A stretch of DNA of 64,000 nt, taken from assembly GCF_000718165.1 (NCBI RefSeq), contig NZ_JOEY01000041.1:34197-98196 (forward strand), given 5' to 3'. A program made the position numbers and the translations under genes. Source of the stretch: Streptomyces fulvoviolaceus. GTDB lineage: Bacteria > Actinomycetota > Actinomycetes > Streptomycetales > Streptomycetaceae. Numbering within the stretch: the stretch's first letter is position 1; every line of letters begins with the position of its first letter. Of the stretch, positions 1 to 8,397 are shown piece after piece. The notes below the pieces were generated by a model. The model worked only from the letters and a program-made list of their open reading frames with translations, did no database searches and had not been told where the DNA came from.

Positions 1-52
1 CTTCGACGTCCTGCGCGGTGAGGGGCTGTGCCGAGTGCAGAGGTTCCGACAT
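1..52 (-). CDS. 5' end of an unidentified gene leaving the window
   Basis: On the minus strand an ATG at 52-50 opens a frame (MSEPLHSAQPLTAQDVE...) that runs off the left edge after 17 codons. A purine-rich GAGAAGGG lies just upstream on that strand as a plausible ribosome binding site. The fragment is too short for any family assignment; only the start context supports it. Confidence 0.5.
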   Translation of the reverse strand, partial: MSEPLHSAQPLTAQDVE

Positions 53-184
53 GACCCTTCTCCCTCGTGTGCTCGCCTGCCTTCCTCCTTCAGATTCCCC
101 TCCCCGACCCACAGACGTCAACCAATACATGAAACCAAGTTCTGGTTTTTGAATGCGCGAATGTCTGGTCGCTAGAGTTGGTGC

Positions 185-526
185 ATGGATGGAGTGCCCG
201 AGCCACACACCGGATGGACGTTTCTCACCAATCACGCACGAGTGCTGGCCGTGATCGCCGACAATCACAGCGCCCGGATCCGCGACATCGCCGCGCACTG
301 CCGACTCACGGAACGCGCCGTCCAGAAGATCATTTCCGATCTGGAACGGGACGGCTACCTCTCCCACGTCCGGGAGGGGCGCACCAACACCTACCGCATC
401 GAGCCCGGCAAGGTCCTGCGCCACCCCGCCGAAGCGGGACTGTCCGTGGCGTCGCTGCTGTCCCTGCTCGCCGAGGCCGAGGCCGGCCACACCGCGCCCG
501 ACAACCGGCGCCACAGCCCGGCCTGA
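185..526 (+). CDS. Small winged-helix transcriptional regulator
   Basis: A 113-residue protein. Residues 15-80 read as a winged helix-turn-helix: IADNHSARIRDIAAHCRLT, then ERAVQKIISDLERDGYLS as the recognition helix, then a wing (REGRTNTYRI). This is the layout of MarR/ArsR-type regulators that lack a separate ligand domain. The C-terminus is a short helix plus a polar tail. No clear Shine-Dalgarno precedes the ATG at 185. It stands alone, convergent with the XRE-cupin gene. Its target is not visible; DNA binding is inferred from the fold. Confidence 0.75.
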   Translation: MDGVPEPHTGWTFLTNHARVLAVIADNHSARIRDIAAHCRLTERAVQKIISDLERDGYLSHVREGRTNTYRIEPGKVLRHPAEAGLSVASLLSLLAEAEAGHTAPDNRRHSPA

Positions 527-581
527 TCTCTCACGCCGCGGCATCGGCGAGACTCGAGCAGCCACGCAGCCCCTGCGTGCG

Positions 582-1154
582 TCACGCCCGCTTCGGCCGC
601 GCCCGTACGTGCATCCGCTCCCCCTGCGCCCCGAACAGGCTCAGGAACTCCGCCGGCCCCTCCCCCGTCGACCCGAACCAGTGCGGCACCCGTGTGTCGA
701 ACTCGGCTGCCTCCCCGGCCGTGAGCACCACGTCGTGCTCGGCCAGCACGACCCGGAGCCGCCCGGACAGCACGTACAGCCACTCGTAGCCCTCATGGGT
801 GCGCAGTTCGGGCTCCTCATTGGCCTGCGGCACCAGCACCTTGAAGGCCTGGAGGCCGCCGGGCTGCCGGGTGAGCGGCCAGAAGGTGCGTCCGTGTCGC
901 ACGAGCGGCTTGAGCCGGACCCGCGGATCGCCGACCGGCGGGGCGCCGACCAGTTCGTCGAGTGGCACCTGGTGGGCCTGGGCGATCGGCAGCAGCAGTT
1001 CGAGGCTGGGCTTGCGCAGGCCGGACTCCAGTCGCGACAGGGTGCTGACGGAGATGCCGGTCGTCTCCGACAGCGACGCGAGCGTCACCTCCCGGTCCTT
1101 CCGGAGCCGCCGCAGTCTCGGCCCGACCTCCGCGAGAACGTCATCGGTAGTCAT
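582..1154 (-). CDS. XRE-family regulator with C-terminal cupin domain
   Basis: A 190-residue protein. Residues 10-65 form a Cro/C1-type helix-turn-helix (GPRLRRLRKDREVTLASLSE followed by SVSTLSRLESGLRKPS). Residues 115-185 form a small cupin (THEGYEWLYVLSGRLRVVL, then HWFGSTGEGPAEFLSLFG) that probably senses a small ligand. The start at 1154 was chosen because the HTH begins just after it and because a TTGACA/TGCAAT promoter ends about 7 nt upstream, giving a leaderless message; in-frame codons further upstream are low-quality. It is divergent from the flavoprotein at 1220, the usual partner arrangement, so local autoregulation is likely. Confidence 0.85.
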   Translation of the reverse strand: MTTDDVLAEVGPRLRRLRKDREVTLASLSETTGISVSTLSRLESGLRKPSLELLLPIAQAHQVPLDELVGAPPVGDPRVRLKPLVRHGRTFWPLTRQPGGLQAFKVLVPQANEEPELRTHEGYEWLYVLSGRLRVVLAEHDVVLTAGEAAEFDTRVPHWFGSTGEGPAEFLSLFGAQGERMHVRARPKRA

Positions 1155-1161
1155 GGGACGT

Positions 1162-1190
1162 ATTGCAGAATCGGCAAAGAAGTTTGTCAA
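1162..1190 (-). promoter_or_regulatory. Promoter of the XRE-cupin gene (leaderless)
   Basis: On the minus strand a perfect -35 TTGACA (1190-1185) is followed after 17 nt by TGCAAT (1167-1162). The expected start site falls at or next to the ATG at 1154, so the transcript would be leaderless. The element lies in the 65-bp gap shared with the divergent flavoprotein gene. Confidence 0.55.
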
Positions 1191-1219
1191 TACCGCACCC
1201 CCGGGACGACCGTGACGGC

Positions 1220-2161
1220 ATGACCGAGACATACGAAGTGATCGTGATCGGTGGCGGCGCGGCGGGCCTGTCCGCGGCCCTCGTCCTGGGCCGGGCCCGG
1301 CGCCGCACGCTGGTGGTCGACGCGGGCGAGCCGCGCAACGCACCCGCCGCCCACATGCAGGGCTATCTGTCGCGCGACGGCATGCCTCCCGCCGAGTTCC
1401 TGGCCGTGGGCCGCGAGGAGATCGCGCGGTACGGCGTCGAACTCGTCCGGGACCGGGCGGTGGACGTCACCCAGGACTTCGCCATCACCCTGGCCAGCGG
1501 CAGCGTCGTGCACGCCCGTCGCCTCGTGATCGCGACCGGCCTCAAGGACGAGCTCCCGGCCGTGTCCGGCGTCGCGGAACGCTTCGGCCGGGATGTACTG
1601 CACTGCCCGTACTGCCACGGCTGGGAGGTCCGCGACCGGGCCTTCGGTGTGCTCGCCACGACGCCGATGAGCGTGCACCAGGCCCTGATCGTGTCCCAGT
1701 GGTCGAAGGACGTGACGTTCTTCCTGCACACGGTCGCCGAGGCCGACCTGTCGGACGACGACCGGCGCAGGCTCTCAGCGGCCGGGGTCAGGGTGGTGCC
1801 GGGCGAGGTCGAGGGGTTGGTGATCGAGGACGACCGGCTCACCGGCGTCCGCCTCGCCGGAGGTACCCCCTCCGGGGGAGGCACGACGTACGACCGTGAG
1901 GTGCTGTTCGTCGCGCCGCGCGCCGTCCCGCAGAACGAGCTGCTCGAACAGCTGGGTGCGGAGCTGCGCGAGACGCCGTTCGGCGCGTACCCCGTGCTCG
2001 ACGAGACCGGGCAGACGACCGTGCCGGGCGTGTGGGCGGCGGGCAACGCGGCCGGCTTCGCCGAGCAGGTCATCAATGCGGCCGGCGCCGGGTACCGAGC
2101 CGCGGCCACGATCAACGGGGAACTGCTCATGACCGACCTCGACGCCGCCGTCCGGGTGTAG
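1220..2161 (+). CDS. Thioredoxin-reductase-like FAD/NAD(P) oxidoreductase
   Basis: A 313-residue pyridine-nucleotide-disulphide oxidoreductase. The FAD Rossmann motif is at residues 8-22 (IVIGGGAAGLSAALV). A redox CxxC sits at C129-C132 in the context CPYCHGW, typical of short TrxR-like proteins and dithiol oxidases, not of classical TrxB (CATC). The C-terminal FAD motif GVWAAGNAAG is near residue 275. The ATG at 1220 is preferred because it immediately precedes the Rossmann strand. It is divergent from an XRE-cupin regulator. The family includes NAD(P)H-dependent reductases and disulphide-forming oxidases of natural products; which applies here cannot be told. Confidence 0.85.
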   Translation: MTETYEVIVIGGGAAGLSAALVLGRARRRTLVVDAGEPRNAPAAHMQGYLSRDGMPPAEFLAVGREEIARYGVELVRDRAVDVTQDFAITLASGSVVHARRLVIATGLKDELPAVSGVAERFGRDVLHCPYCHGWEVRDRAFGVLATTPMSVHQALIVSQWSKDVTFFLHTVAEADLSDDDRRRLSAAGVRVVPGEVEGLVIEDDRLTGVRLAGGTPSGGGTTYDREVLFVAPRAVPQNELLEQLGAELRETPFGAYPVLDETGQTTVPGVWAAGNAAGFAEQVINAAGAGYRAAATINGELLMTDLDAAVRV

Positions 2162-2190
2162 ACCGCGCGCCTCCGGTGCACCCTGGATGC

Positions 2191-3729
2191 ATGCTGCTTG
2201 CCCGGCTGGCCCGCGTGTCCCAGGAGGTCGCCGCGACCTCGGCCCGTTCCCGGAAGACCGCGCTCCTCGCCGAGCTCTTCCGGGACGCCGAGGCGGACGA
2301 CGTGCCGATCGTCATCCCGTACCTCGCGGGACGACTGCCGCAGGGGCGGCTCGGCGTCGGCTGGAAGGTGCTGAGCCGTCCGGTCGCCCCGGCCGCCGAG
2401 CCGACCCTGACCGTGCGCGAGGTGGACGCCCTGCTGAGCGAGCTGGGCAAGGTCGCGGGCGCGGGCTCGCAGGCCGAACGGGCCCGGCTGGTCGGGAAGT
2501 TGATGGGCGCGGCGACGGAGGACGAGCAGCGGTTCCTGTTCGGTCTGATCAGCGGAGAGGTACGACAGGGCGCACTGGACGCGGTCGCCACGGAGGGGCT
2601 CGCTCAGGCGACGGAGGCACCGCCGGCGGACGTACGGCGGGCCGTGATGCTCGCGGGCTCCCTCCAGACCGTCGCCGAGGCCCTGCTCACGGACGGCCCC
2701 GCCGCCCTGGACCGCTTCCGGCTCACCGTCGGCCGCCCGGTCCTGCCGATGCTGGCGCACAGCGCCTCCTCGGTGGCCGAGGCGGTCGACAAGCTGGGCG
2801 CCTGCGCGGTCGAGGAGAAGCTGGACGGCATCCGCGTCCAGGTCCACCGCGACGGCGACACGGTGCGGCTGTACACCCGCACCCTCGACGACATCACCGA
2901 CCGCCTGCCCGAACTCAGCTCCGCAGCGCTGGAGTTGAGGGGCGAGCGGTTCATCCTGGACGGCGAGGTCATCGCCTTCGACGGGGACGGGCGCCCCCGC
3001 TCCTTCCAGGAGATCGCCGGCCGCGTCGGCTCCCGCGTGGACGTGACGACGGCGGCCGAGGCGGTCCCCGTCTCCCCCGTCTTCTTCGACGCCCTGTCCG
3101 TCGACGACCGCGACCTGCTCGACCTGCCGTTCGCCGAACGGCACGCGGAACTGGCCCGGCTCGTGCCCGAGCCGATGCGGGTACGGCGCACGCTGGTGTC
3201 CGGTCCCGAGGACGCCGGCGAGGCGGAGACGTTCCTCGCCGAGACGCTGAAGCGCGGCCACGAGGGCGTCGTACTGAAGTCCCTGGACGCCCCCTACAGC
3301 GCGGGCCGGCGCGGTGCGTCCTGGCTGAAGGTCAAGCCGGTCCACACGCTCGACCTGGTGATCCTCGCCGCCGAATGGGGCCACGGCCGCCGCACCGGCA
3401 AGCTCTCCAACCTCCACCTGGGAGCACGCGACGCCGACGGCACCTTCGCCATGCTCGGCAAGACCTTCAAGGGCATGACCGACGCGATGCTGACCTGGCA
3501 GACGGAGCGGCTCCAGGAGCTGGCCGTGGACACCGACGGGTACGTGGTGACCGTACGCCCCGAACTCGTCGTCGAGATCGCCTACGACGGACTGCAGAAG
3601 TCCACCCGTTACCCGGCCGGCGTCACCCTGCGCTTCGCCCGTGTGGTCCGCTATCGCGAGGACAAACGGCCGGAGGACGCCGACACGGTGGAGACCCTGC
3701 TGGCCGCACACCCCGAGGTGACGCCGTGA
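2191..3729 (+). CDS. lig: ATP-dependent DNA ligase
   Basis: A 512-residue ligase, the size of actinobacterial LigB-type enzymes. The N-terminal DNA-binding domain spans about 1-175. The nucleotidyltransferase domain carries motif I EEKLDGIRVQ with the adenylated lysine K210, motif III (FILDGEVIAFD) and motifs IV/V (EGVVLKSLDAPY and SWLKVKP). An OB-fold domain follows from about 400 to 505. It seals nicks in duplex DNA using ATP and supplements the essential NAD-dependent LigA. The ATG at 2191 begins at the conserved N-terminus. The stop overlaps the GTG of the NUDIX gene by 4 nt, so the two are translationally coupled. Confidence 0.93.
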   Translation: MLLARLARVSQEVAATSARSRKTALLAELFRDAEADDVPIVIPYLAGRLPQGRLGVGWKVLSRPVAPAAEPTLTVREVDALLSELGKVAGAGSQAERARLVGKLMGAATEDEQRFLFGLISGEVRQGALDAVATEGLAQATEAPPADVRRAVMLAGSLQTVAEALLTDGPAALDRFRLTVGRPVLPMLAHSASSVAEAVDKLGACAVEEKLDGIRVQVHRDGDTVRLYTRTLDDITDRLPELSSAALELRGERFILDGEVIAFDGDGRPRSFQEIAGRVGSRVDVTTAAEAVPVSPVFFDALSVDDRDLLDLPFAERHAELARLVPEPMRVRRTLVSGPEDAGEAETFLAETLKRGHEGVVLKSLDAPYSAGRRGASWLKVKPVHTLDLVILAAEWGHGRRTGKLSNLHLGARDADGTFAMLGKTFKGMTDAMLTWQTERLQELAVDTDGYVVTVRPELVVEIAYDGLQKSTRYPAGVTLRFARVVRYREDKRPEDADTVETLLAAHPEVTP

Positions 3730-4187
3730 AGACGAGCGCCGGCCTGTTGTTGTTCCGGCACACGGACGACGGCCTGCAGGTGTTGCTCGGCCATATGGGC
3801 GGCCCGTTCTTCGCCCGCCGCGACGCCGGAGCGTGGACCGTCCCGAAGGGCGAGTACGAACCCGACGAGGAACCCGCCTGGGACGCCGCCCGCCGCGAGT
3901 TCCAGGAGGAGCTCGGGCTGCCACCGCCCGACGGTGAGGCCGTACCGCTCGGCGAGGTCCGGCAGACAGGCGGCAAGGTCGTCACGGCGTGGGCGATCGA
4001 GGCGGACCTCGACCCGGCGACGATCGCCCCGGGCACCTTCCGGATGGAGTGGCCGCCGAAGTCCGGGCAGCTCCAGGAGTTCCCGGAGCTGGACCGCGTG
4101 GAGTGGTTCGGCCTGGACCGGGCCCGGGCCGTGATCGTGAAGGCGCAGGCCGCGTTTCTGGACCGGCTGGCGGAGCACTCGCCCTGA
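3726..4187 (+). CDS. NUDIX hydrolase
   Basis: A 153-residue protein with one NUDIX domain. The NUDIX box is at residues 41-64 (GEYEPDEEPAWDAARREF then QEELGL); the REF-EE-GL core that binds the divalent metal is intact, with one extra residue before it. The GTG start at 3726 overlaps the ligase stop (GTGA). These enzymes hydrolyse nucleoside diphosphates linked to another moiety. The coupling to a DNA ligase suggests nucleotide-pool cleaning or removal of a ligase-related adenylate, but the substrate cannot be read from sequence. Confidence 0.88.
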   Translation: MKTSAGLLLFRHTDDGLQVLLGHMGGPFFARRDAGAWTVPKGEYEPDEEPAWDAARREFQEELGLPPPDGEAVPLGEVRQTGGKVVTAWAIEADLDPATIAPGTFRMEWPPKSGQLQEFPELDRVEWFGLDRARAVIVKAQAAFLDRLAEHSP

Positions 4188-4266
4188 GGAGCCGCCCACG
4201 CGTTGCGGTCGTCGCCGCCGCGCGGGAAGGTCGAAGCACAGTCCGTCCGCTTCCAGGAGGTCGGTC

Positions 4267-5661
4267 ATGCCCATCGCGACGGTGAACCCGGCGAACGGCG
4301 AGACGCTCAAGACGTACGAGGCCATGGGCGCCGAGGAGATCGAGCGCCGGCTCCAGCTCGCGCAGGCGACGTTCCGCACGTACCGGACGACGTCGTTCGC
4401 CGACCGCGCCGCGCTCATGCACAAGGCGGCCGGCCTCCTCGGCGACATCCAGCAGGACATCGGCCGGGTCATGACCACCGAGATGGGCAAGCCGGTCAAG
4501 CAGGCCCGCGCGGAGGCCACGAAGTGCGCCAAGGCGATGCGCTGGTACGCCGACCACGCCGAATCGCTGTTGGCCGACGAGGAACCCGCGGAGTTCGACG
4601 TCAAGGACTCCGGTGCGTCTCGGGTCCGCGTGCAGTATCGGCCGCTCGGCCCCGTGCTCGCGGTGATGCCGTGGAACTTCCCGCTGTGGCAGGTGATCCG
4701 CTTCGCCGCTCCCGCCCTCATGGCCGGCAACGTGGGCCTGCTCAAGCACGCCTCGAACGTGCCCCAGACCGCCCTCTTCCTGGAGGATCTCTTCCACCAG
4801 GCCGGCTACTCGGAGGGCGTCTTCCAGACCCTGCTCGTCGGCTCCGACGCCGTCGACGACATCCTGCGCGACGAACGCGTCAAGGCGGCCACGCTCACGG
4901 GGAGTGAGCCCGCGGGGCGGGCGGTCGCGTCCACCGCGGGGAACATGGTCAAGAAGACGGTGCTGGAGCTCGGCGGCAGTGACCCGTACATCGTCATGCC
5001 GTCCGCCGACATCGACCGGGCCGCGCAGATCGCGGTGACCGCGCGTGTGCAGAACAACGGACAGTCGTGCATCGCGGCGAAGCGGTTCATCGTTCACACG
5101 GACGTGTACGACGCCTTCGCCGAGCGGTTCGTCGAGGGCATGAAGGCGTTGAAGGTCGGCGATCCGATGGAGGAGGACACGGACGTCGGGCCGCTGTCGA
5201 CCGAGCAGGGGCGGGCCGACGTGGAGGAGCTGGTCGACGACGCGAAGCGGAGTGGGGCGGCGGTGCTGTGCGGCGGCCACCGGCTCCGTCGGCCCGAGCT
5301 CCCCGGCTGGTACTACCCGCCGACCGTTCTCGCCGACATCACGCGTGAGATGCGCATCCATCGCGAGGAGGCCTTCGGGCCCGTGGCCACGCTGTATCGA
5401 GCGGCCGACCTCGACGAGGCCGTGCTCATCGCCAACGACTCGCCGTTCGGGCTGAGTTCCAACGTGTGGACGCGGGACGGGGCCGAGGTGGATCGTTTCG
5501 TACGGGACCTGGAGGCGGGTGGGGTGTTCTTCAACGGCATGACCGCCTCCCATCCGGCGTTCCCGTTCGGCGGGGTCAAGCGGTCCGGGTACGGGCGTGA
5601 GCTGTCCGGGCACGGAATCCGCGAGTTCTGCAACATCACGACGGTTTGGCACGGTGCGTGA
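4267..5661 (+). CDS. NAD(P)-dependent aldehyde dehydrogenase, succinate-semialdehyde type
   Basis: A 464-residue aldehyde dehydrogenase. Visible motifs are PWNFPLWQ (about 135), the LELGG general base E234, and the catalytic cysteine C268 in NNGQSCIAAKRF. The GQSC(I/V)AAKR signature and overall length fit the succinate-semialdehyde/aliphatic aldehyde dehydrogenase subgroup (GabD2/Sad-like). It would oxidise an aldehyde to the acid in the cytoplasm. A good ribosome site (CAGGAGG) precedes the ATG at 4267. It follows the NUDIX gene by 79 bp; no pathway partner is adjacent, so the natural substrate is open. Confidence 0.9.
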   Translation: MPIATVNPANGETLKTYEAMGAEEIERRLQLAQATFRTYRTTSFADRAALMHKAAGLLGDIQQDIGRVMTTEMGKPVKQARAEATKCAKAMRWYADHAESLLADEEPAEFDVKDSGASRVRVQYRPLGPVLAVMPWNFPLWQVIRFAAPALMAGNVGLLKHASNVPQTALFLEDLFHQAGYSEGVFQTLLVGSDAVDDILRDERVKAATLTGSEPAGRAVASTAGNMVKKTVLELGGSDPYIVMPSADIDRAAQIAVTARVQNNGQSCIAAKRFIVHTDVYDAFAERFVEGMKALKVGDPMEEDTDVGPLSTEQGRADVEELVDDAKRSGAAVLCGGHRLRRPELPGWYYPPTVLADITREMRIHREEAFGPVATLYRAADLDEAVLIANDSPFGLSSNVWTRDGAEVDRFVRDLEAGGVFFNGMTASHPAFPFGGVKRSGYGRELSGHGIREFCNITTVWHGA

Positions 5662-5673
5662 GCGCTGCGCGGC

Positions 5674-5679
5674 TAACAT
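5674..5679 (+). promoter_or_regulatory. -10 element of a leaderless promoter
   Basis: TAACAT at 5674-5679 matches the TANNNT vegetative -10 and ends 7 nt before the GTG at 5687, the exact spacing seen for leaderless actinobacterial transcripts. No convincing -35 was found inside the end of the aldehyde dehydrogenase gene. Confidence 0.45.
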
Positions 5680-5686
5680 CCCGGTT

Positions 5687-5923
5687 GTGAACCGCGAAGT
5701 GACTCTGCCTCTGATCGTCGACGACCGCGGGACCTTGCAGGTGTCTGCGGCCGATGTGAGCAAGCTGCTCCGCACGGTGGGTGGGCGTTGGCTGCACCTT
5801 GTGGAGGCCGGGGAGGACGGGCTTGATGAGGACACGGTTGCTGCGCTGACGATCGAGCTCGCGAAGCTGGCCGACCGGATCGACGTCGCGTGCATTGCGC
5901 ACAGCAGCGGTGGGGCGCCGTAG
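5687..5923 (+). CDS. Small conserved-looking protein of unknown function
   Basis: A 78-residue acidic protein (NREVTLPLIVDDRGTLQVSA... TIELAKLADRIDVACIA). It has a beta-rich first half and a helical second half, with no signal peptide, membrane segment or known catalytic motif. The GTG start was chosen because a -10 hexamer lies 7 nt upstream and no ribosome site is present, so a leaderless message is expected. Codon use is typical of the genome (strong G/C at third positions), which supports it being coding. I do not recognise the family with certainty. Confidence 0.65.
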   Translation: MNREVTLPLIVDDRGTLQVSAADVSKLLRTVGGRWLHLVEAGEDGLDEDTVAALTIELAKLADRIDVACIAHSSGGAP

Positions 5924-5960
5924 GAGTTCCTGTTGTGTGCCAGTGCGGGTTCGTCGTGGT

Positions 5961-6019
5961 TGCTCGCGCCCACGCGGAGGAGCCGCATACCGATACAGCC
6001 CCGCGCCCCTTTGGGGCGC
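5961..6019. repeat. Dispersed intergenic repeat, family A copy 1, with terminator hairpin
   Basis: The segment from 5961 to 6010 shares its order of blocks (CGCGCCCACGCG, GAGCCGCA, CGATACAGCCCCGCGCCCCT) with 11553-11601. At its right end GCGCCCC-TTT-GGGGCGC (6003-6019) forms a 7-bp hairpin. The 196-bp gap it occupies, between the small gene and rppA, holds no other gene. It probably acts as a terminator for the upstream gene. Confidence 0.7.
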
Positions 6020-6119
6020 ATGCGGGCGTCCCGCGTTTGGAGTAATCCGGCGCGAGATCGTCTCCGCCTCAGGTGATCGTGGACTGGACCACCCTCTGAG
6101 GCGAAAGCAGGCACGGTTC

Positions 6120-7181
6120 ATGGCGACTTTGTGCAGACCCTCGGTGTCCGTTCCAGAGCACGTGATCACCATGGAGGAGACGCTGGAGCTGGCGCGCTCC
6201 CGCCACGCCGACCATCCCCAACTGCCGTTGGCCCTCCGGCTGATCGAGAACACCGGCGTACGCACCCGGCACATCGTGCAGCCCATCGAGGAGACCCTGA
6301 AGCATCCCGGCTTCGAGGAGCGCAACAAGGTCTACGTCGCCGAGGCGAAGGCCCGGGTCCCGGCCGTCGTCCAGCGGGCGCTCGACGACGCGGAGCTGCT
6401 GACCAGCGACATCGACGTGATCATCTACGTGTCGTGCACGGGCTTCATGATGCCTTCGCTGACGGCATGGCTGATCAACGAGATGGCCTTCGAGAACACC
6501 ACCCGCCAGATACCCATCGCCCAGCTGGGCTGCGCGGCCGGCGGCGCCGCGATCAACCGCGCGCACGACTTCTGCTCGGCCTACCCCGAGGCCAACGCGT
6601 TGATCGTCGCCTGCGAGTTCTGCTCGCTGTGCTACCAGCCCACCGACCTGGGCATCGGAAACCTGCTGTCCAACGGACTGTTCGGCGACGGCATCGCGGC
6701 CGCCGTGATGCGGGGCAAGGGCGGTGAGGGCATCTCGCTGGAGCGCAACGGGTCGTACCTGATCCCCAAGACCGAGGAGTGGATCATGTACGACGTCCGG
6801 GCAACCGGCTTCCACTTCCAGCTGGACAAGCGGGTGCCCGCGACCATGGAGCCCCTGGCACCGGCGTTGCAGGACCTCGCGGGCCTGCACGGCTGGGACG
6901 CCGCCGACCTGGACTTCTACATCGTGCACGCCGGCGGTCCCCGAATACTCGACGACCTCAGCAAGTTCCTGCAGGTCGACCCGCACGCCTTCCGGTTCAG
7001 CCGGGCGACCCTCACCGAGTACGGCAACATCGCCAGCGCCGTCGTCCTGGACGCGCTGCGCCGGCTGTTCGACGAGGGCGGAGCCAAGCACCGGGCACGC
7101 GGGCTGCTCGCCGGGTTCGGGCCCGGCATCACCGCGGAAATGTCCCTGGGCCGCTGGCAGAGCATGGATGAGACAGCCTGA
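6120..7181 (+). CDS. rppA: Type III polyketide synthase, 1,3,6,8-tetrahydroxynaphthalene synthase
   Basis: A 353-residue chalcone-synthase-fold enzyme. The catalytic triad falls exactly at the positions known for Streptomyces THN synthase: C138 (AQLGCAAGG), H270 (FYIVHAGGP) and N303 (TEYGNIAS); C106 (VSCTG), which shapes the cavity, is also present. It condenses five malonyl-CoA units into 1,3,6,8-tetrahydroxynaphthalene, which oxidises to flaviolin. It starts an operon with a CYP158A2-like P450 (1-nt gap) and a MomA-like cupin, so the product is most likely a flaviolin-derived pigment. The ribosome site before the ATG at 6120 is weak (AGCAGG). Confidence 0.96.
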   Translation: MATLCRPSVSVPEHVITMEETLELARSRHADHPQLPLALRLIENTGVRTRHIVQPIEETLKHPGFEERNKVYVAEAKARVPAVVQRALDDAELLTSDIDVIIYVSCTGFMMPSLTAWLINEMAFENTTRQIPIAQLGCAAGGAAINRAHDFCSAYPEANALIVACEFCSLCYQPTDLGIGNLLSNGLFGDGIAAAVMRGKGGEGISLERNGSYLIPKTEEWIMYDVRATGFHFQLDKRVPATMEPLAPALQDLAGLHGWDAADLDFYIVHAGGPRILDDLSKFLQVDPHAFRFSRATLTEYGNIASAVVLDALRRLFDEGGAKHRARGLLAGFGPGITAEMSLGRWQSMDETA

Positions 7182-7182
7182 G

Positions 7183-8397
7183 ATGACCGAAGAGACGCTC
7201 ACCGAGACCCTTCCCCCGGTGCGGGACTGGCCCGCGCTCGATCTGACCGGCGTGGACTTCGACCCGGTCCTCCAGCAGCTGATGCGCGAGGGGCCGGTCA
7301 CTCGCATCAAGCTGCCCAACGGCGAGGGCTGGGCCTGGCTGGTCACCCGCCACGACGACGTGCGCATGGTGGCCAACGACCCCCGGTTCAGCCGCGAGGC
7401 CGTCATGGACCGGCCCGTCACCCGGCTCGCCCCGCACTTCATCCCGGCGCGCGGCGCGGTCGGCTTCCTGGACCCGCCCGACCACACCCGGCTGCGCCGA
7501 TCGGTGGCCGCCGCGTTCACGGCGCGTGGGGTGGAGCGGGTACGGGAGAAGTCCCGCCGCATGCTCGACGAGCTGGTCGACGAGCTGCTGCAGGACGGGC
7601 CGCCCGCCGATCTCGGTGCGACCGTGCTGAGCCCCTTCCCCATCGCCGTGATCTGCGAGCTGATGGGCGTCCCGGCCGCCGACCGGCACGGCATGCACAC
7701 CTGGACCCAGCTGATCCTGTCCTCCTCGCACGGCGCGAAGGTCAGTGAGAAGGCCAAGCACGAGATGGGCGCCTACTTCGCCGACCTGATCGGTCTCCGG
7801 GAGGGCAGTGCGGACGAGGACGTGGCGTCCCTGCTGGGTGCCGCCGTGGGCCGGGGCGAGGTGACGCTGGAGGAGGCCGTGGGGCTCGCGGTGCTCCTGC
7901 AGATCGGCGGAGAGGCGGTCACCAACAACAGCGGCCAGATGTTCTACCTGCTGCTGACCCGCCCGGACCTGGCCGAACGCCTGCGCGCCGAACCGTCGCT
8001 GCGCCCCCGAGCCATCGACGAACTGCTGCGCTACATCCCGCACCGCAACGCGGTCGGCCTGTCCCGCATCGCCCTGGAGGACGTGGAGGTCAGGGGTGTA
8101 CGAATCCGGGCGGGCGACGCGGTCTACGTGTCCTACCTGGCCGCGAACCGCGACCCGGACGTCTTCCCCGACCCCGAGATGATCGACTTCTCACGCAGCC
8201 CGAACCCGCACGTCTCCTTCGGCTTCGGCCCGCACTTCTGTCCCGGCAACATGCTGGCACGGCTGGAGTCCGAGCTCCTGGTGGACGCCCTGCTGGACCG
8301 GGTGCCTGGCCTGAGACTCGCCGTACCGCCAGAGGAAGTGCCTTTCAAGAAGGGCGCGTTGATCCGCGGGCCCGAGGCACTGCCGGTGACGTGGTGA
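7183..8397 (+). CDS. cyp158A2: Cytochrome P450, CYP158A2-like flaviolin-coupling enzyme
   Basis: A 404-residue P450, the same length as S. coelicolor CYP158A2. The haem-binding loop is FGFGPHFCPGNML with ligand C353. In the I helix (IGGEAVTNNSG) alanine A245 stands where most P450s have the oxygen-activating threonine, a known peculiarity of CYP158A2. The EXXR pair is at about 280 (ELLR). The family couples flaviolin oxidatively to biflaviolin and triflaviolin. The start at 7183 (MTEET) matches the known N-terminus; an alternative ATG at 7168 overlaps rppA. Its redox partners are not encoded nearby. Confidence 0.94.
   Translation: MTEETLTETLPPVRDWPALDLTGVDFDPVLQQLMREGPVTRIKLPNGEGWAWLVTRHDDVRMVANDPRFSREAVMDRPVTRLAPHFIPARGAVGFLDPPDHTRLRRSVAAAFTARGVERVREKSRRMLDELVDELLQDGPPADLGATVLSPFPIAVICELMGVPAADRHGMHTWTQLILSSSHGAKVSEKAKHEMGAYFADLIGLREGSADEDVASLLGAAVGRGEVTLEEAVGLAVLLQIGGEAVTNNSGQMFYLLLTRPDLAERLRAEPSLRPRAIDELLRYIPHRNAVGLSRIALEDVEVRGVRIRAGDAVYVSYLAANRDPDVFPDPEMIDFSRSPNPHVSFGFGPHFCPGNMLARLESELLVDALLDRVPGLRLAVPPEEVPFKKGALIRGPEALPVTW

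Noticed and set aside
1363..3924. An 853-codon open frame on the minus strand
   Set aside because: It is antisense to the flavoprotein, ligase and NUDIX genes, each with clear family motifs. Its translation is Arg/Gly/Pro-rich low-complexity text, as expected in the shadow frame of high-GC genes.
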